From contig CANTUR010000793.1 in the NCBI GenBank assembly GCA_947683625.1, positions 2,294,001 to 2,358,000 on the forward strand: 64,000 nucleotides of DNA, written 5' to 3'. Source of the DNA: Mallotus nudiflorus. Its lineage: Eukaryota; Streptophyta; Magnoliopsida; Malpighiales; Euphorbiaceae. Shown here one piece after another: positions 35,291 through 47,332 of this stretch. The notes below the pieces were generated by a model that ran no database searches, was not told where the DNA came from, and saw only the letters and a program-made list of their open reading frames with translations. Position numbers and translations under genes: made by a program. Numbering within the stretch: position 1 is the first letter of the stretch; each line of letters begins with the position of its first letter.

Positions 35291-37649
35291 TGTAAGCACC
35301 CAATTTCAGGATGATGAAGTGTGGATGTGACAGAGGACTTCAATAATAAAAATATTATAAATAGGTCTTCAACACTTGAAGTTTGAAACCTCAAAAGCCT
35401 AAATGCATTTCCAAAAGAGTTTAATTGACCTTTTAAGGACTTAATTGTAATGTTTTCTTTAAGGTCTTAATTGAAACTTTAAATTCTTTCAGGGGTCTTT
35501 TTATAATTAAAAGTTAAAAAAATCAGAATTCTATAATTTCGATCAGAATTACATAATTTCGATTGGAATTACATAAAACCGATTGAAATTATGTAATTTT
35601 GATCAGAATTACATAATCCCGGTTGAAATTAGACATGTTCTATTTGTTTTTTGATTTTTATAGTAAATAAATAATTTGTTTTTCTGAATTTTGATTTGTC
35701 AAATAATATGATAAATCCCTTTTTTGGGATTTATTTGAATTTTCACAAAATCAAAAAGTCCTTTTTAAATAAAAACTCTATCATTGTGAAGAGAAAAGTC
35801 ATAATAGGATACGCTTTTTAGCTAGGGGTTTTTTTTTATAAAAACCCACCTTAAACTCTCTTAAAGGACTTCCTCTCTAAACCTTTCTCTTTTCCTAGAC
35901 CTTTTTTTGGAGGCTTTCACTTTTTTTACGCAATGTTCAAAAAAATATTTTCTTGTGATGTATTTGTTCTTTGAGCAAGAAGTAGGAGGCTTTTGAGAGG
36001 AGAACAACAAGTATTGAAGATCTATTTAAAAAAAAAACAGTGATTTATACTAGTATGAGGGGCAAATCAATACTGCATCCATACCATCTTCTCTCTTACT
36101 TTCTTCTATTTTTTTTATTATTTTGGTTCTATTAAATTTTAACTTTATTTAATTTTTATTGTTATTTTGTTTATTCACTAATCATTATTTATTTTTTGTT
36201 TGTGTTGGTGATTATGGAGAGGGTTACGTGATGAGTTCACTTAGAGAACAAAATCCATGAAGATACATGGAATGCCATAGATTGAATTTTGTAGCCAAAT
36301 ATAGTTTATATGGTCTTTTTATTTATTTATTTATTATTGTTTTGATTGTTTTATTTTGCATTTAGTTTTTCTGGAATTGCATTAACTTTTGTTTTCTTAT
36401 TATTTTTAGCAGATCATTGTAATAGCCCCAATAGTAGAAAAAATGAAATCTTTTGTGTGTGATTGTGTGCTTATTTTAATTAATTACGTAGTAAAATTAG
36501 GATTTTAATTGGATAATTAATTAAAATTAATGGCTATAGAGATAATAAGGGTTTGTTTAATTAAAATTGAATTGGATTTAAGTGGATAGAAATATGGTTG
36601 CTTGTTAATTATTTTATTAATAATTTGTTGTTTAAGGTTACTTTAATTAAGTTAGCTTTTTTTTTTTTTATAAAAACATAAGTTTGATTGATTATTTGAT
36701 ATTTTATTTGATTGTTTTCATATTTTTTTTTAATTGTTTTTGGGCTTGTTTGCTTTTTTATATATTTTGGGCTCGAAGCCCATGCTAGGCTTTAACCCAT
36801 TTAATTAGGTTTAGGTAGTTCTTTTTTGGCACATCTTTTAATTAGCCCATTTCATTTAATAGGTTATTAATTAATTAGGTCTAGATTTTAATTAAAATGC
36901 ATTTTAGGCTCATAATTAATTAGAAATTAGGTTAGAGATAACTTAGACTCGTTTAGCTAATTTATATCTAGGCCTACCTTAGGATAATAAAAATTAATTA
37001 GAAATAACCCATTAAATTAAAGCCTTTCCCATAACTTGTAGATTTATGATCATTTTAGAATTAAAACATATAGAACTAGGCCCACTAATTTAAATACTTC
37101 ATAATTTTTAGATTTAGGCCCATTTTTAGAATTAAAATAAATAAACTTAGGTTCACTTTATTAAAATTAAATAGGAATTAGGCCTATTAGTCTTTAGGGT
37201 CACTTATAAATTAAAACATGTAGATTTAGCCCATTTAATTAAAATCAATGTAGATTAGACTAACCTAAGGATCATGAACTTAAATGAATGCATTGTTTAC
37301 ATGTATTATTCTTGACTAGTTTGCCTGAAGTTAATTGTTTAAATAAGAGTTTATATGAAATTATATGTAAATAGAGGGTAAGATACTAATTCATAAAGTA
37401 ATTCTAAATGAACACAAGACTGAAAGAAGTTAGTATTCCATATCTAGAATCTCCTGGTTGTGGTGCTAGCTTTCTTTTAGAGAATCAAGTAACACCATAT
37501 TTGATTTGTCCTAGTTATTACTCTAGGTGGCGACTTCTCATCTCCATGATATATCTTTGTGACAATAGTTAATGTTCTATAGAGTCCTGAGCTCAAACAA
37601 TGTTGCGGTTACTATGATCTTGGGCGTGCGCTAAATCCTATTGTCTACA
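35291..37649 (+). mobile_element. Solo LTR B of the TAT-lineage family, inside the hAT element
   Basis: 2359 bp from TGTAAGCACCC to TTGTCTACA with a perfect 5-bp target duplication CATCC at 35286-35290 and 37650-37654. The empty site is visible in the related hAT copy at 25555-25975, which proves the insertion. It inserted after the hAT element. Confidence 0.92.
35520..35846 (+). promoter_or_regulatory. AATT-centred short repeats and TATA-like box, LTR B
   Basis: Five or six units of GATCAGAATTACATAATTTC type at 35520-35635, followed by TTATAAAAAC at 35837-35846. This is the clearest of the four arrays. Confidence 0.55.
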
Positions 37650-37851
37650 CATCCCATTTTTCAAGGCAATTCGGTGTGGAGATTTGGTTCTATTAAAATG
37701 GATCAATATGGTACGATCAAAAAGGGAATTTATGTAATAGAAAATTTTATATTATTAATTAAAATTATATTTTTTATCCACAAATAAATTAAAATTATAT
37801 TTATTATCCACAAATCAAAACGACATAGTTTGGGAAGAAATGTGTCATTTT

Positions 37852-37996
<145 letters not shown>

Positions 37997-38583
37997 CATC
38001 ATTATTTACCTCATTACTTTTAAATTTATAATATCAATAGGATTAAATTACTTAATAACAATAATATATAATATCAATAGGATTAAATTACTTAATAAAA
38101 ATAATAATTAATAAATTATGAAATACAATAATAGCAATATATTTTATTTAATTAAAATAACATATCTTATTTTATTTTTATTTGTAAGATCATTTTTACT
38201 TTAATCAAAACGACTTAATTTTGGATAAAACTATGTTGTTTTGATTATCTATAATATATGTCTATATATTATTAGATAGCAAAATAATAATTGTAATAAT
38301 ATTATTTAGCTAATTAATTATACATAATATCAATAAGATTATATTATTTAATAATAATAATGATAATATTTAATAAGTTATTAATATAATAATATTATTT
38401 AGCTCATTAATTTTAAATAACATCAATAAAATTATATTACATACTAAAAATAATACTTAATAAGTTATCAATATGATAATAACAACATATTCTAATTAAA
38501 AATTATAAAATGTTTATTTTCTTATTTGCATATTTTTAGTTTAAATTAAAATATAATGGGCATTCCACATTTTTACTTGTTGT

Positions 38584-38603
38584 TGATGATGATGATGATG
38601 ATG

Positions 38604-38673
<70 letters not shown>
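38584..38673. repeat. (GAT)n(AAT)n microsatellite
   Basis: About 90 bases of GAT then AAT repeats inside the hAT element. Confidence 0.92.
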
Positions 38674-38675
<2 letters not shown>

Positions 38676-39408
38676 TTCTTATTTCTCATATTTTAATTTT
38701 AAAGTGTGTTGTATTGGACATTCCACATTCTTATTTGTTAATTAAATTATTTAAAATTATACAATGTGAGTTTTTTTTTTTATATATGTATATATATATA
38801 TATATCTTAAGTTCAAATTGTAATATAATAGACATTTCATATTTTGACATGTTAATTGAATAATAATAGTAATAGTAGTAATAATAATATTAATAATAGA
38901 ATTTTCTTAAAAATTTATTTATTATATTATAATCACAAAAAATATTAATTTTTATTATATATTATGTATATTGTTTGACAATATAATTAAAAGTATAAAA
39001 TTAAGTTACTATTTAATACTATTTATTAATTTCTATGTATTATTTATTAAATTAATATTTGGTTTTCGATTCGTTTTTTTATAAATGTCTAGTATTATAC
39101 CAAATTAGTTATAAAATTGGGTTTGGTTCAATTTGGGATTAAAATTATTCAGTTCGGTATTGTTTTAATATCTTTCGGTTCATAATTTTGGTCTGGTTCA
39201 GCATTTTCTCTGTCCCGTGCTTAGCCCTATCTACAATTCTACTCTCTATCTCTAATCTTATTTTATTTACATTTTTATGCTTAATTTATTATTTCTTTGC
39301 TTTAATTCATGTATTATAGTTGTTTTATCTTTTATTTGTTTATTTCCATTGTCATATTAAGAACTTTCTTTTAATATTTTGTTTATTTATTGTTAATTAA
39401 TTCGTACC

Positions 39409-39718
39409 TGTTGTGAAATAAAGATTAAATTACTTATTTTGTTATAGAACTAAACTTGAATTTAGTAGAAGAAAAATATTTTATAGTAGAACGATTTTGA
39501 GAGAATTTAGAAAGAGTTTGGAGAGAATTTAGAGAACTATAATATTGAAAGAATTTGGAGAGGAATCTATCTTTTCTTCTTCTTAATCTTAACCTCCTCA
39601 TTAATGAATTTCAATCCCTTTATATAGAGATTTTCTTTTCACTATTTGAGAACTATTCTCTCACAAGCAATATATTGTTCATTCACAAGCAATATATTGT
39701 TCATTCACATTCATAATA
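39409..39718 (-). repeat. 3' LTR of copia element
   Basis: 310 bp. Minus-strand ends TATTATG and CACAACA. A 22-bp unit (ending in AATATATTGCTTGTG) occurs twice near its start, and CTATATAAAGG (39617-39630) is a TATA box. Confidence 0.93.
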
Positions 39719-39732
39719 CTCCCCCTTGAATA
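39719..39732 (-). other. polypurine tract of copia element
   Basis: On the minus strand TTCAAGGGGGAG sits directly before the 3' LTR. Confidence 0.88.
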
Positions 39733-39858
39733 ATAATATTTTGCAACTGCCTCGTTAAAACCTTGCTAAATAAAACCCAGTGGGAAAAACTTTAGCTTAA
39801 GGAAAAAGAGTACAGTGCATGATATTCTCCCCCTCAAGTTGATATGTATAATCTTCCT

Positions 39859-40420
39859 TCACATAGTATGTAGATGTCGCATTCCAATATCGTGAACGTG
39901 CTTTCTAAAGATTGTAGTTGGAAGTGCCTTTGTGAAAAGATCAGCTGAATTCTGGCTAGACTGAATATACTTGATATCTATATGATTGTCTTTTATTAGC
40001 TCTTGAGTGTATGAAAAGAATCTTGGAGGTATATTTTTGGTTCTATCACTTTTGATATATCCTTCCCTTAACTGTGCAATGCATGCTGCATTATCTTCAT
40101 ATAAAATTGTTGGACTTTTGTTGATTGGAAAACCACAAGATTCTTCAATATGATGTGTCATTGATCTAAGCCACACACACTCTCTACTTGCTTCATGTAG
40201 TGCAATAATTTCAGAATGATTTAAGGAAGTAGTGACAAGCGTTTGTTTCTGGGAACGCCAAGAAATTGCAGTTCCATTATTTGTGAACACATAGCCTGTT
40301 TGAGATTTCGCTTTATGAGGATCAGATAAATGCCCTGCATCTGCATAACCAGTCAATTCTTGTTTTGAATTGTTAGAATAAAATAAACCCAAATCAACAT
40401 TTCCTCGAAAGGTATCGAAG
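39859..40420 (-). pseudogene. Copia RNase H (end of pol)
   Basis: Open frame 39859-40392 of 177 residues, beginning in GLFYSNNSKQELTGYADAG and ending MRHLHTM. It has the copia RNase H pattern: the YADAG aspartate, the SEIIALHEASRECVWL glutamate, and YEDNAACI aspartate, then a conserved HIDIKYIQSSQNSADLFTKALP tail region. It is cut from the upstream reverse transcriptase by one extra base near 40395-40405. Otherwise the domain is complete and could be functional in reading frame. Confidence 0.92.
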
Positions 40421-42028
40421 TATATGTTTGACCCCTTTCCAAGGCCTTTTTGTTAGAGCTGAACTGAACCTTGCTAATAAATTGACTGCAAAAGAAATGT
40501 CAGGTCTAGTACAATTAACAAGATACATTAGAGCTCCAATGGCACTGACATATGGAAATTCAGGACCAAGAATTTCTTCATTTTCTTCACAGGGTCGAAA
40601 TGGATCAGTCTCAATATTGAGTGATCTAACGACCATTGGAGTACTTAAAGGATTTGCTTTATCCATATTAAAGCATTTCAAGATCTTTTATGTGTAATTT
40701 GATTGATGCACGAATATCCCATTGTGCATTTGCTCAATCTGTAAACCAAGGCAATACTTGGTTTTTCCAAGATCTTTCATTTCAAATTCTTCCTTTAAGT
40801 ATACTGTTGCTTCATGGATCTCATTTTCTGTTCCAATGATATTCAAATCATCAACATATATAGCTATAATCACAAATCCGGATATTGTTTTCTTAATAAA
40901 AATGCATGGGCAAATAATATTACTCACATATCCTTTATTAATCAAATAATCGCTTAAACGATTATACCACATGCGCCCAGACTGTTTTAACCCATATAAA
41001 GATCTCTGGAGCTTGATCGAATACATTTCTTTGGGTTTTGTACTTAATGCTTCAGGCATTTTAAATCCTTTAGGGATTTTCATATAAATGTCACTATCAA
41101 GTGATCCATACAAATAAGCAGTCACAACATCCATAAGACGCATTTCTAATTTCTTAGAAACTACTAGGCTAATCAGATACCTGAACGTAATTGCATCCAT
41201 AACAGGAGAATACGTTTCATTATAATCAATTCCTGGCCTTTGTGAAAAACCTTGAGCTACAAGTCTAGCTTTGTACCTTATTATTTCATTTTTCTCATTT
41301 CTCTTTCGTAAAAAGACCCACTTGTATCCTACAGGTTTCACATTTTTAGGCATAGGAATAATTGGCCCAAAAACATTTCGTTTGTTTAGTGAGTCCAATT
41401 CAGCTTGCATAACATCTTTCCATTTTATCCAATCATGCCTATTTTGACATTCCATGATTGATTTTGGTTTAGGATCATCTTTGTCATTTATGATTTCACA
41501 TGCAACAGTATATGACAATGTTTCATGACTTTCTTTATTTTCTATTTCTTCAGGGATATTTTCCTTGCTATCAATATGATTATCTACTCCCTTTCTCTTT
41601 TGAGGATTTTTATCCTTAGAGCCAATTGGTCTTCCACGCTTCTGGCGTGTTTTAGACTCATGAGTGTCTTTATTCTTAGGTTTTATTTCTGGAATTTCAA
41701 TACGAGCAGGAGCATTGGCTGCTGGTATATATGATTTAGTCACTCTTTTTGTATCAGTAAATGCATCTGGCAATTGATTTGCAATTACTTGTAAGTGCAC
41801 AATCTTTTGCACTTCTAATTCACATTGTTTTGTGTGAGGATCCAGATGCAATAATAATGGTTCATTCCATGAAATATCCCTTTTCCCTTCTTTCTCCCCT
41901 TTTCCTAATGTTGGGAAAACAACCTCATTAAATTGGCAATCAGCAAAACGTGCTGTAAAAACATCACCAGTTAGAGGTTTAAGATATCTAATAATCGAGG
42001 GTGTTTTAAACACAACATAAATTCCCAA
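40394..42028 (-). pseudogene. Copia integrase C-terminus and reverse transcriptase
   Basis: The long frame 40688-42028 (446 residues) starts after a TGA at 42029-42031, where the family usually continues with arginine. Its first 200 residues are the integrase C-terminal region and a Lys-rich linker (RPIGSKDKNPQKRK). Reverse transcriptase follows with GYKWVFLRKRN, KARLVAQGFSQRPGIDY, YSIKLQRSLYGLKQSGRMWY and the intact active site IYVDDLNIIG. A TAA near 40685 interrupts it before ILKCFNMDKANP; the piece 40394-40681 continues with YVSAIGALMYLVNCTRPDIS to the frameshift. Residues needed for catalysis are kept. Confidence 0.93.
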
Positions 42029-42031
42029 TCT

Positions 42032-43279
42032 TCATTGAGGACCCATTTTTGTGCGTTGAGGTAGCGCAATGGGTACATATACTGCACAACCAAAAATTTT
42101 GAGATGGGAAATATTTGGCTCTTGACCAAATGCCAATTGTAGTGGGGAATATTTATGGTATGCACTAGGTCTGATGCGAATTAATGAAGCAGCATGTAGG
42201 ATTGCATGACCCCAAACTGAAATGGGAAGCTTTGTTCTCATTATTAATGGTCTAGCAATAAGCTGAAGTCGTTTAATCAATGATTCAGCTAAACCATTTT
42301 GAGTATGTACATGGGCAACAGGATGCTCAACAATGATCCCAGTAGACATACAATAATCATTGAATGCTTGAGATGTAAATTCACCAGCATTATCAAGTCT
42401 TACCCTCTTGATTATATAATCAGGGAATTGTGCTCGTAATTTAATAATTTCAGCAAGCAACCTTGCAAATGCAACATTACGAGTTGACAATAGACAAACA
42501 TGTGACCATCTACTAGATGCATCAATTAATACCATAAAATATCTGAATGGTCCACATGGTGGGTGAATTGGCCCACATATATCACCTTGAATTCTTTCAA
42601 GAAACATAGGTGATTCATTTTGAATTTTAGATGGTGAAGGTCTCAAGATTAATTTTTCGAGAGAACAAGCTGTACATGGCATTTCATTTGATTGAGGAAT
42701 TCTTTGCCCCTTCAAGGGATGCCTATGTGAATTCTCAATTATCCTTCGCATCATTACTGATCCAGGATGACTTAATCTGTCATGCCATAAATTTATTATT
42801 GAAGGATCATAAGATTTTTCTTTTACTGCCATATTTGATTCAATTACATGTATATGCATGTAATGCAATCCAGTAGGGAGTTTTGGCAGTCTTTCCAATA
42901 CTTGCATTTTTCCTGATTCATAGGAAACTATATTTAAATATTTGTTATCATTTATAGTAATAGATTGGGTATCACACCCATTTCGATATATGTCATCAAA
43001 ACTCAATAAATTTCTTGTTGATTTTGGTGAAAACAAAGCTTCATCAATTATAAACTTTGTTCCATTTGGTAACATAAATTTAGCTTTGCCAATTCCTTCA
43101 ATCAGATCTACAGGACCTGATATTGTTTTTACAACTGCCTTTGTGGGCTTTATTTCAGAGAAATAATCTCTATTTTTCAAAATAGTATGTGTAGTACCAC
43201 TATCTGGTATGCAGAGATCTCCAATATTGTCTTTATGTTGAGTACAATCCATATTAAACTTCAAAATAGATAAACACAA
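42032..43279 (-). pseudogene. Copia protease and integrase
   Basis: 415 residues open. The aspartic protease motif DSGTTHTI is intact at residues 27-34. A GAG-pre-integrase zinc-binding region follows (HDRLSHPGSVMMRRII, then C-T-A-C). The integrase core has the three acidic residues: D in QGDICGP, D in RVRLDNAGEF, and E in GLAESLIKRL, the last spaced about 36 residues after the second. It closes with the conserved LPISVWGHAILHAASLIRIRP and FGCAVYVPIALPQRTKMGPQ. The 5' end is not fixed: gag and pol are normally one frame in copia, and the joining sequence (43280-43416) holds stops. Confidence 0.93.
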
Positions 43280-43416
43280 AATTAATCAATTAAGGTAAAA
43301 ACATAAAATAATTGTAAAGTACGACATTTTATTTAATTTAAAAATAACATACATAACAATAACATATTCTTCAGAATCAAATAAGTAATAACAATATACT
43401 TAAAATTATAGATGTC

Positions 43417-44421
43417 TCAATTTCCATTGTCAGTAAAATCATCAGTAAAATCAGAAACATCTAAATGAGTTGTATCATTAACATGAGTATGATGCTCATT
43501 GAAGTTTATTTCCTTTTCTTTGCCTTTCAATGATGCCTTATAAAGTTGGCAAAGATGTGGTGGTGTTCGACAAATTCATGACTAGTGTCCTTTACTACCA
43601 CATCTGAAACACACAGTTTTAGACTTATATTGAGGCCTTTCTTGAACACCACTGATGACTGATTTTAACTTCTTTTGAGGTTGAGTCTGAGTTTGTTGTG
43701 GAGTATTATTATATTTATTTTCACGACCATGGCCAAAGAATTGACCTCTTCCAGGTCCACGACCTCTACCTCTCCCACGTCCACGGCTATTGTAATTTTT
43801 ATATCTGGAATAATTTATAGCATTTGCTTCTGGAAATGCTATTGAGCCAGTGGGACGGGATTGATGATTTTTCATCAAGAGTTCATTATTTTTCTCAGCT
43901 AACAGTAGGCATGAAATTAGTTCAGAATATTTTTTAAATCTCTGCATCTTGTATTGTTGTTGCAGTGTAACATTTGATGCATGAAATGTGGAGTAAGTTT
44001 TCTCTAGCATATCCTCATCTGTGACTGTCAGTCCACAGAATTTTAATTGTGATACTATTCTGAACATTGCAGAATTATAGTCACTCACTTTTTTGAAATC
44101 TTGAAAGCGTAAAGCTCTCCATTCATCAGTGACTACTGGTAGTATTACATCTCTTTGATGATCATATCTGTCTTTTAGATCCTTCCAAAGAACACTTGGA
44201 TCTTTGACAGTCAAATATTCACATTTTAATCCTTCATCAAGATGACGACGGAGAAAAATTATAGACTTGGCCTTATCTTGCAATGAGGTGTTATTATTTT
44301 CTTTTATGGTATAAATTAACCCCATTGATTGAAGATGCATCTCTACATCTAGAATCCAAGACATATAATTTTTTCCCGTGATGTCAAGAGCAACGAACTC
44401 AAGCTTTGCTAGATTTGTCAT
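43417..44421 (-). pseudogene. gag: Copia gag with stops in the zinc knuckle
   Basis: The start is the ATG at 44419-44421 (M-T-N-L-A-K-L-E-F), preferred over an upstream in-frame ATG at 44452-44454 because the family begins this way. The capsid part has W-I-L-D-V-E-M-H-L near its start and DRYDHQRDVILP in the middle. Then comes an Arg-Gly tract (SRGRGRGRGRGPGRG) and a CCHC zinc knuckle, C-F-R-C-G-S-K-G-H. Two stop codons (43582-43584 and 43576-43578) fall between the histidine and the last cysteine. Beyond them the frame stays open to 43417 with THLDVSDF near its end, so they look like recent damage. Confidence 0.92.
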
Positions 44422-45259
44422 TATGATAACTAATAAAAAAAAAATATAACTCAATTAGAATTCATAAATTTGATGACTACTAAAAAAAATCAAACATGAT
44501 TAGAATTTACTAATTAATTATATCATGAATGAATATTGCAAGAAATAATAGTGGTACAAAAAATGATACAATAATACTTAAAATTATATCAAATAGAAAA
44601 TCATCTTCCATATTAATTATTCCTAAAACTATTATAATAGTCGTGATCAAAACACAAATATAAATATACCAAATCATGTTTACAATTTAGAGTAAAGAGA
44701 GAAAGAGAAAATGTATGAATTTGTGTGAATGAATAAAATTTATAGCTCATCTATTTATAATGAAAAATATAGCCATTTATTACCGTTATATCACCGTTGG
44801 TAATAAAAATATAGCCGTTAGAATTTTTTTTTAATATAATATATTGAGAAATAAATTATATAAAGTAAAATCAATAAATAATGTTGATATGATTATTTAT
44901 AGCAAGTGAGTTAACATAACGATATGTATAAATATGGGGCAAATCCGTCCATTAATATAAAATGGGGTATAGCCTTCCATTAACATAAACAATAAAAAAA
45001 TAAATGTGCATAAATATAAATTGGTAGGAGGCATAGCCATCCATAAGGTTAGAACCATTTCTAGTAATATTTGCATCAATGGTGTAGTTAGTAAAACAAA
45101 ATAAAAATAACAATTAATATAAAGTTAGATTGAAGAAATAAATATAAATATATAAATTAGTAGGAGGCATAGCCATCCATGATAATATATAATCAACTAA
45201 TATATTCATAAATATTAAATATTAAGAAATATGTACCTTATTGTTTTGATCGAGAGCTC
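44422..45259 (-). other. Leader of copia element
   Basis: About 840 bases of AT-rich untranslated sequence between primer-binding site and gag. The phrase AGGAGGCATAGCCATCCAT occurs twice (near 45026 and 45163) with looser copies nearby. A short minus-strand frame (44897-45079) shows no motif. Confidence 0.6.
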
Positions 45260-45274
45260 CTCGTGCTGATAACG
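45260..45274 (-). other. Putative primer-binding site of copia element
   Basis: On the minus strand CGTTATCAGCACGAG follows the 5' LTR directly. The TTATCAGCACGAG motif is familiar at this place in many plant copia elements; I do not assign a specific tRNA. Confidence 0.6.
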
Positions 45275-45595
45275 TGTTATGAAATAAAGATTAAATTACT
45301 TATGTTATTATAGAACTAAACTTGAATTTAGTAGTATTTAACTAGAAGAAAAATATTTTATAGTAGAATGATTTTGAGAGAATTTAGAAAGAGTTTGGAG
45401 AGAATTTAGAGAACTATAACATTGAAAGAATTTGGAGAGTAATCTATCTTTTCTTCTTCTTAATCTTAACCTCCTCATTAATGAATTTCAATCCCTTTAT
45501 ATAGAGATTTTCTTTTCACTATTTGAGAACTGTTCTCTCACAAGCAATATATTGTTCATTCACAAGCAATATATTGTTCATTCACATTCATAATA
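45275..45595 (-). repeat. 5' LTR of copia element (promoter LTR)
   Basis: 321 bp. It differs from the 3' LTR by an 11-base segment and a handful of substitutions. A TATA box (CTATATAAAGG, minus strand) lies at 45492-45504; the 22-bp direct repeat lies at about 45539-45583. Confidence 0.93.
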
Positions 45596-46218
45596 GTACC
45601 CTAATTCCTACTTTCTTCTCCATTCTCTTTCTATTTTATGAAATTGTCAATTTTTTCCTAATTATTTCTTTTTGCATTTTTTCAATAGTCTTATTTCTAT
45701 ATATTAATTGTTATTTGTTTTATGTTCTTAATTTCTATTTTAATTTCATTTACTTGTTACATTTTCTATTATATATGTCTCTACAATGCCATTTTTCATT
45801 TATTTAATCTCTTTATTTATCATCTATATTAACTATTTGTAATTTGATTCTTATGATTAACATATTCTTTTCTTCATAAATTTGATGTTTATTTAACTTT
45901 GCATTCTCTCCTCCTTTTCTAATTCCTTTTATTTTGATATTATCTTGATTTTTCTTTTTATTACATATTAAAGGATTTTTACATTAATTTATCTTCTTTT
46001 GTTTACTTAATTTTATTTTCTGTTTTGATTATATTATTCTCTCCTCCTTTTCTAATTCCTTTTATTTTGATATTATCTTGATTTTTCTTTTTATTACATA
46101 TTAAAGGATTTTTACATTAATTTATCTTCTTTTGTTTACTTAATTTTATTTTCTGTTTTGATTATATTATTTTTTGTCCTTTTTTTCATTTAAAATTTCC
46201 ATTATTATGTTTTATTTG
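45596..46218. other. AT-rich host sequence with a tandem duplication
   Basis: Apart from the duplication at 45903-46168, nothing was recognised. It continues 39238-39408 across the copia insertion. Confidence 0.55.
45903..46168. repeat. 133-bp perfect or near-perfect tandem duplication
   Basis: Block 45903-46035 (starting ATTCTCTCCTCC) is repeated at 46036-46168 with no difference seen by eye. Confidence 0.93.
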
Positions 46219-46522
46219 TGATACGAACCCTACCTATAATAGAGATAGAACGTGCATCCAACTTTGAAATCTTGCCTAAGGATCATCAAGGATAGGTTGT
46301 GTTGATATAGCTAAACCCCTTATTTATTAAAGTGAAGCAAGATACTTAGCTATTAAAAGATGAAAAATTACACAATTCTAAGTCTAATCTAACCTAGCAA
46401 TTGTAATGAAAGGAAGAAGTGAAATAATTCAAATAAACTTGCAAAGTTTCAAAAAGAACAAAGTTTAAGGAAATACCTCACTTTTAATATTTCAATGCTC
46501 AAATTCGTTTCTCATAGGGTTA

Positions 46523-46536
46523 GCCCTTATATAGGC
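46523..46536 (-). promoter_or_regulatory. TATA box in LTR (copy 2)
   Basis: Minus strand CCTATATAAGGGCTAA, identical to copy 1 at 28050-28063. Confidence 0.65.
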
Positions 46537-46766
46537 ATGTAAACAACCTAATCCTTGAAGGAAAAGATTTTATTCCTTCTTCCCAAAGATACCTATATAG
46601 GAAAATCCTTAATTAAGGAGATTTTCTTTAAAATAGGACAACTAATGACAACTCATCTTTGAAAAGTCAAAATTGACAACTCATTACAATTCATGACAAC
46701 TAAGCAAAATGACAACTCATGACAACTAAGCATTGAAGCATGCCATGTTATATGCCATGTCACATA

Positions 46767-46814
46767 TTGACCGTTAACCCTTGACTTTGACTTGTTGACT
46801 ATTTGACTTTGACT
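46767..46814 (-). promoter_or_regulatory. W-box cluster (six TTGAC[C/T] cores) in LTR
   Basis: Six cores within 48 bases, at the same position relative to the TATA box as the ten in copy 1. Confidence 0.55.
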
Positions 46815-46989
46815 TGGAATATTCTTGAATCTTCTCACATCTTCTTGAATCTTCCTTATTGACTCCAAAATAGGAATAACTCTAAAATTCATCCATATCA
46901 AGCTAATTAATTTCAACATAGGAAATTAAGCTAAATAGCTTGAATTCTTCATATTCATTAACTTTTGATCCTTTTTAGGGTTCATATTA

Positions 46990-47005
46990 TTCCCTCCCTC
47001 TTGAA
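46990..47005 (-). other. polypurine tract beside 46219-46989 LTR
   Basis: Minus strand CTTCAAGAGGGAGGGAAT directly before the LTR start, as expected at a 3' LTR. Confidence 0.75.
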
Positions 47006-47011
47006 GATGAT

Positions 47012-47332
47012 TCACCCTCGAATCATAACATCTTCTAAAGTTGATAAATTTACAAATCTTCCAGGGTCAAATACAAACTCCTTTGTTGAATGCCTCTCTT
47101 TTGAAGTGAGAATCCACAAAAGTAGCTTCAATATAGCTTGAATTTGATCGATTATAGAACTCTTTTCCATGAACTTGTAAAGATTGTACTTATGTTGCTT
47201 CCTTTTAAACTTGAAACATGAATATCTCAAGTTCTTCTTAATACAAGTAAAGACTTCAAAGATTGTGTTGTGGACATAAGGAACTTTAATAACAACATTA
47301 AATGGATCTTTGTATGACATAAAGCTCTGCAA
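47012..47332 (-). pseudogene. 3' end of an LTR-element interior, fragment
   Basis: An open frame of 106 residues ending FDPGRFVNLSTLEDVMIRG just upstream of the polypurine tract. This place and wording recall the extreme end of a gypsy polyprotein or its trailer, but no catalytic motif is present. The remainder of the element is not seen to the right. Confidence 0.4.

Larger units (their letters stand above)
39409..45595 (-). mobile_element. Ty1/copia retrotransposon, nearly intact, young
   Basis: 6187 bp on the minus strand: LTRs at 39409-39718 (310 bp) and 45275-45595 (321 bp), leader, gag, then protease, integrase, reverse transcriptase and RNase H in copia order. A perfect target duplication GTACC lies at 39404-39408 and 45596-45600. 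The LTRs differ by about eight substitutions and one 11-base indel, so insertion was relatively recent. It is inactive by itself: I see two stops in the gag zinc knuckle, stops at 42031 and 40685, and a one-base insertion before RNase H. It starts with TA rather than TG. Confidence 0.95.
46219..46989 (-). repeat. 3' LTR of a retrotransposon family (copy 2)
   Basis: 771 bp; its ends are an inverted pair (minus strand: start TAATATGAACCCT, end AGGGTTCGTATCA). A polypurine tract abuts its start, so it is the 3' LTR of a minus-strand element whose remaining interior is at 46990-47332. The TATA box is at 46523-46536. Confidence 0.8.
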
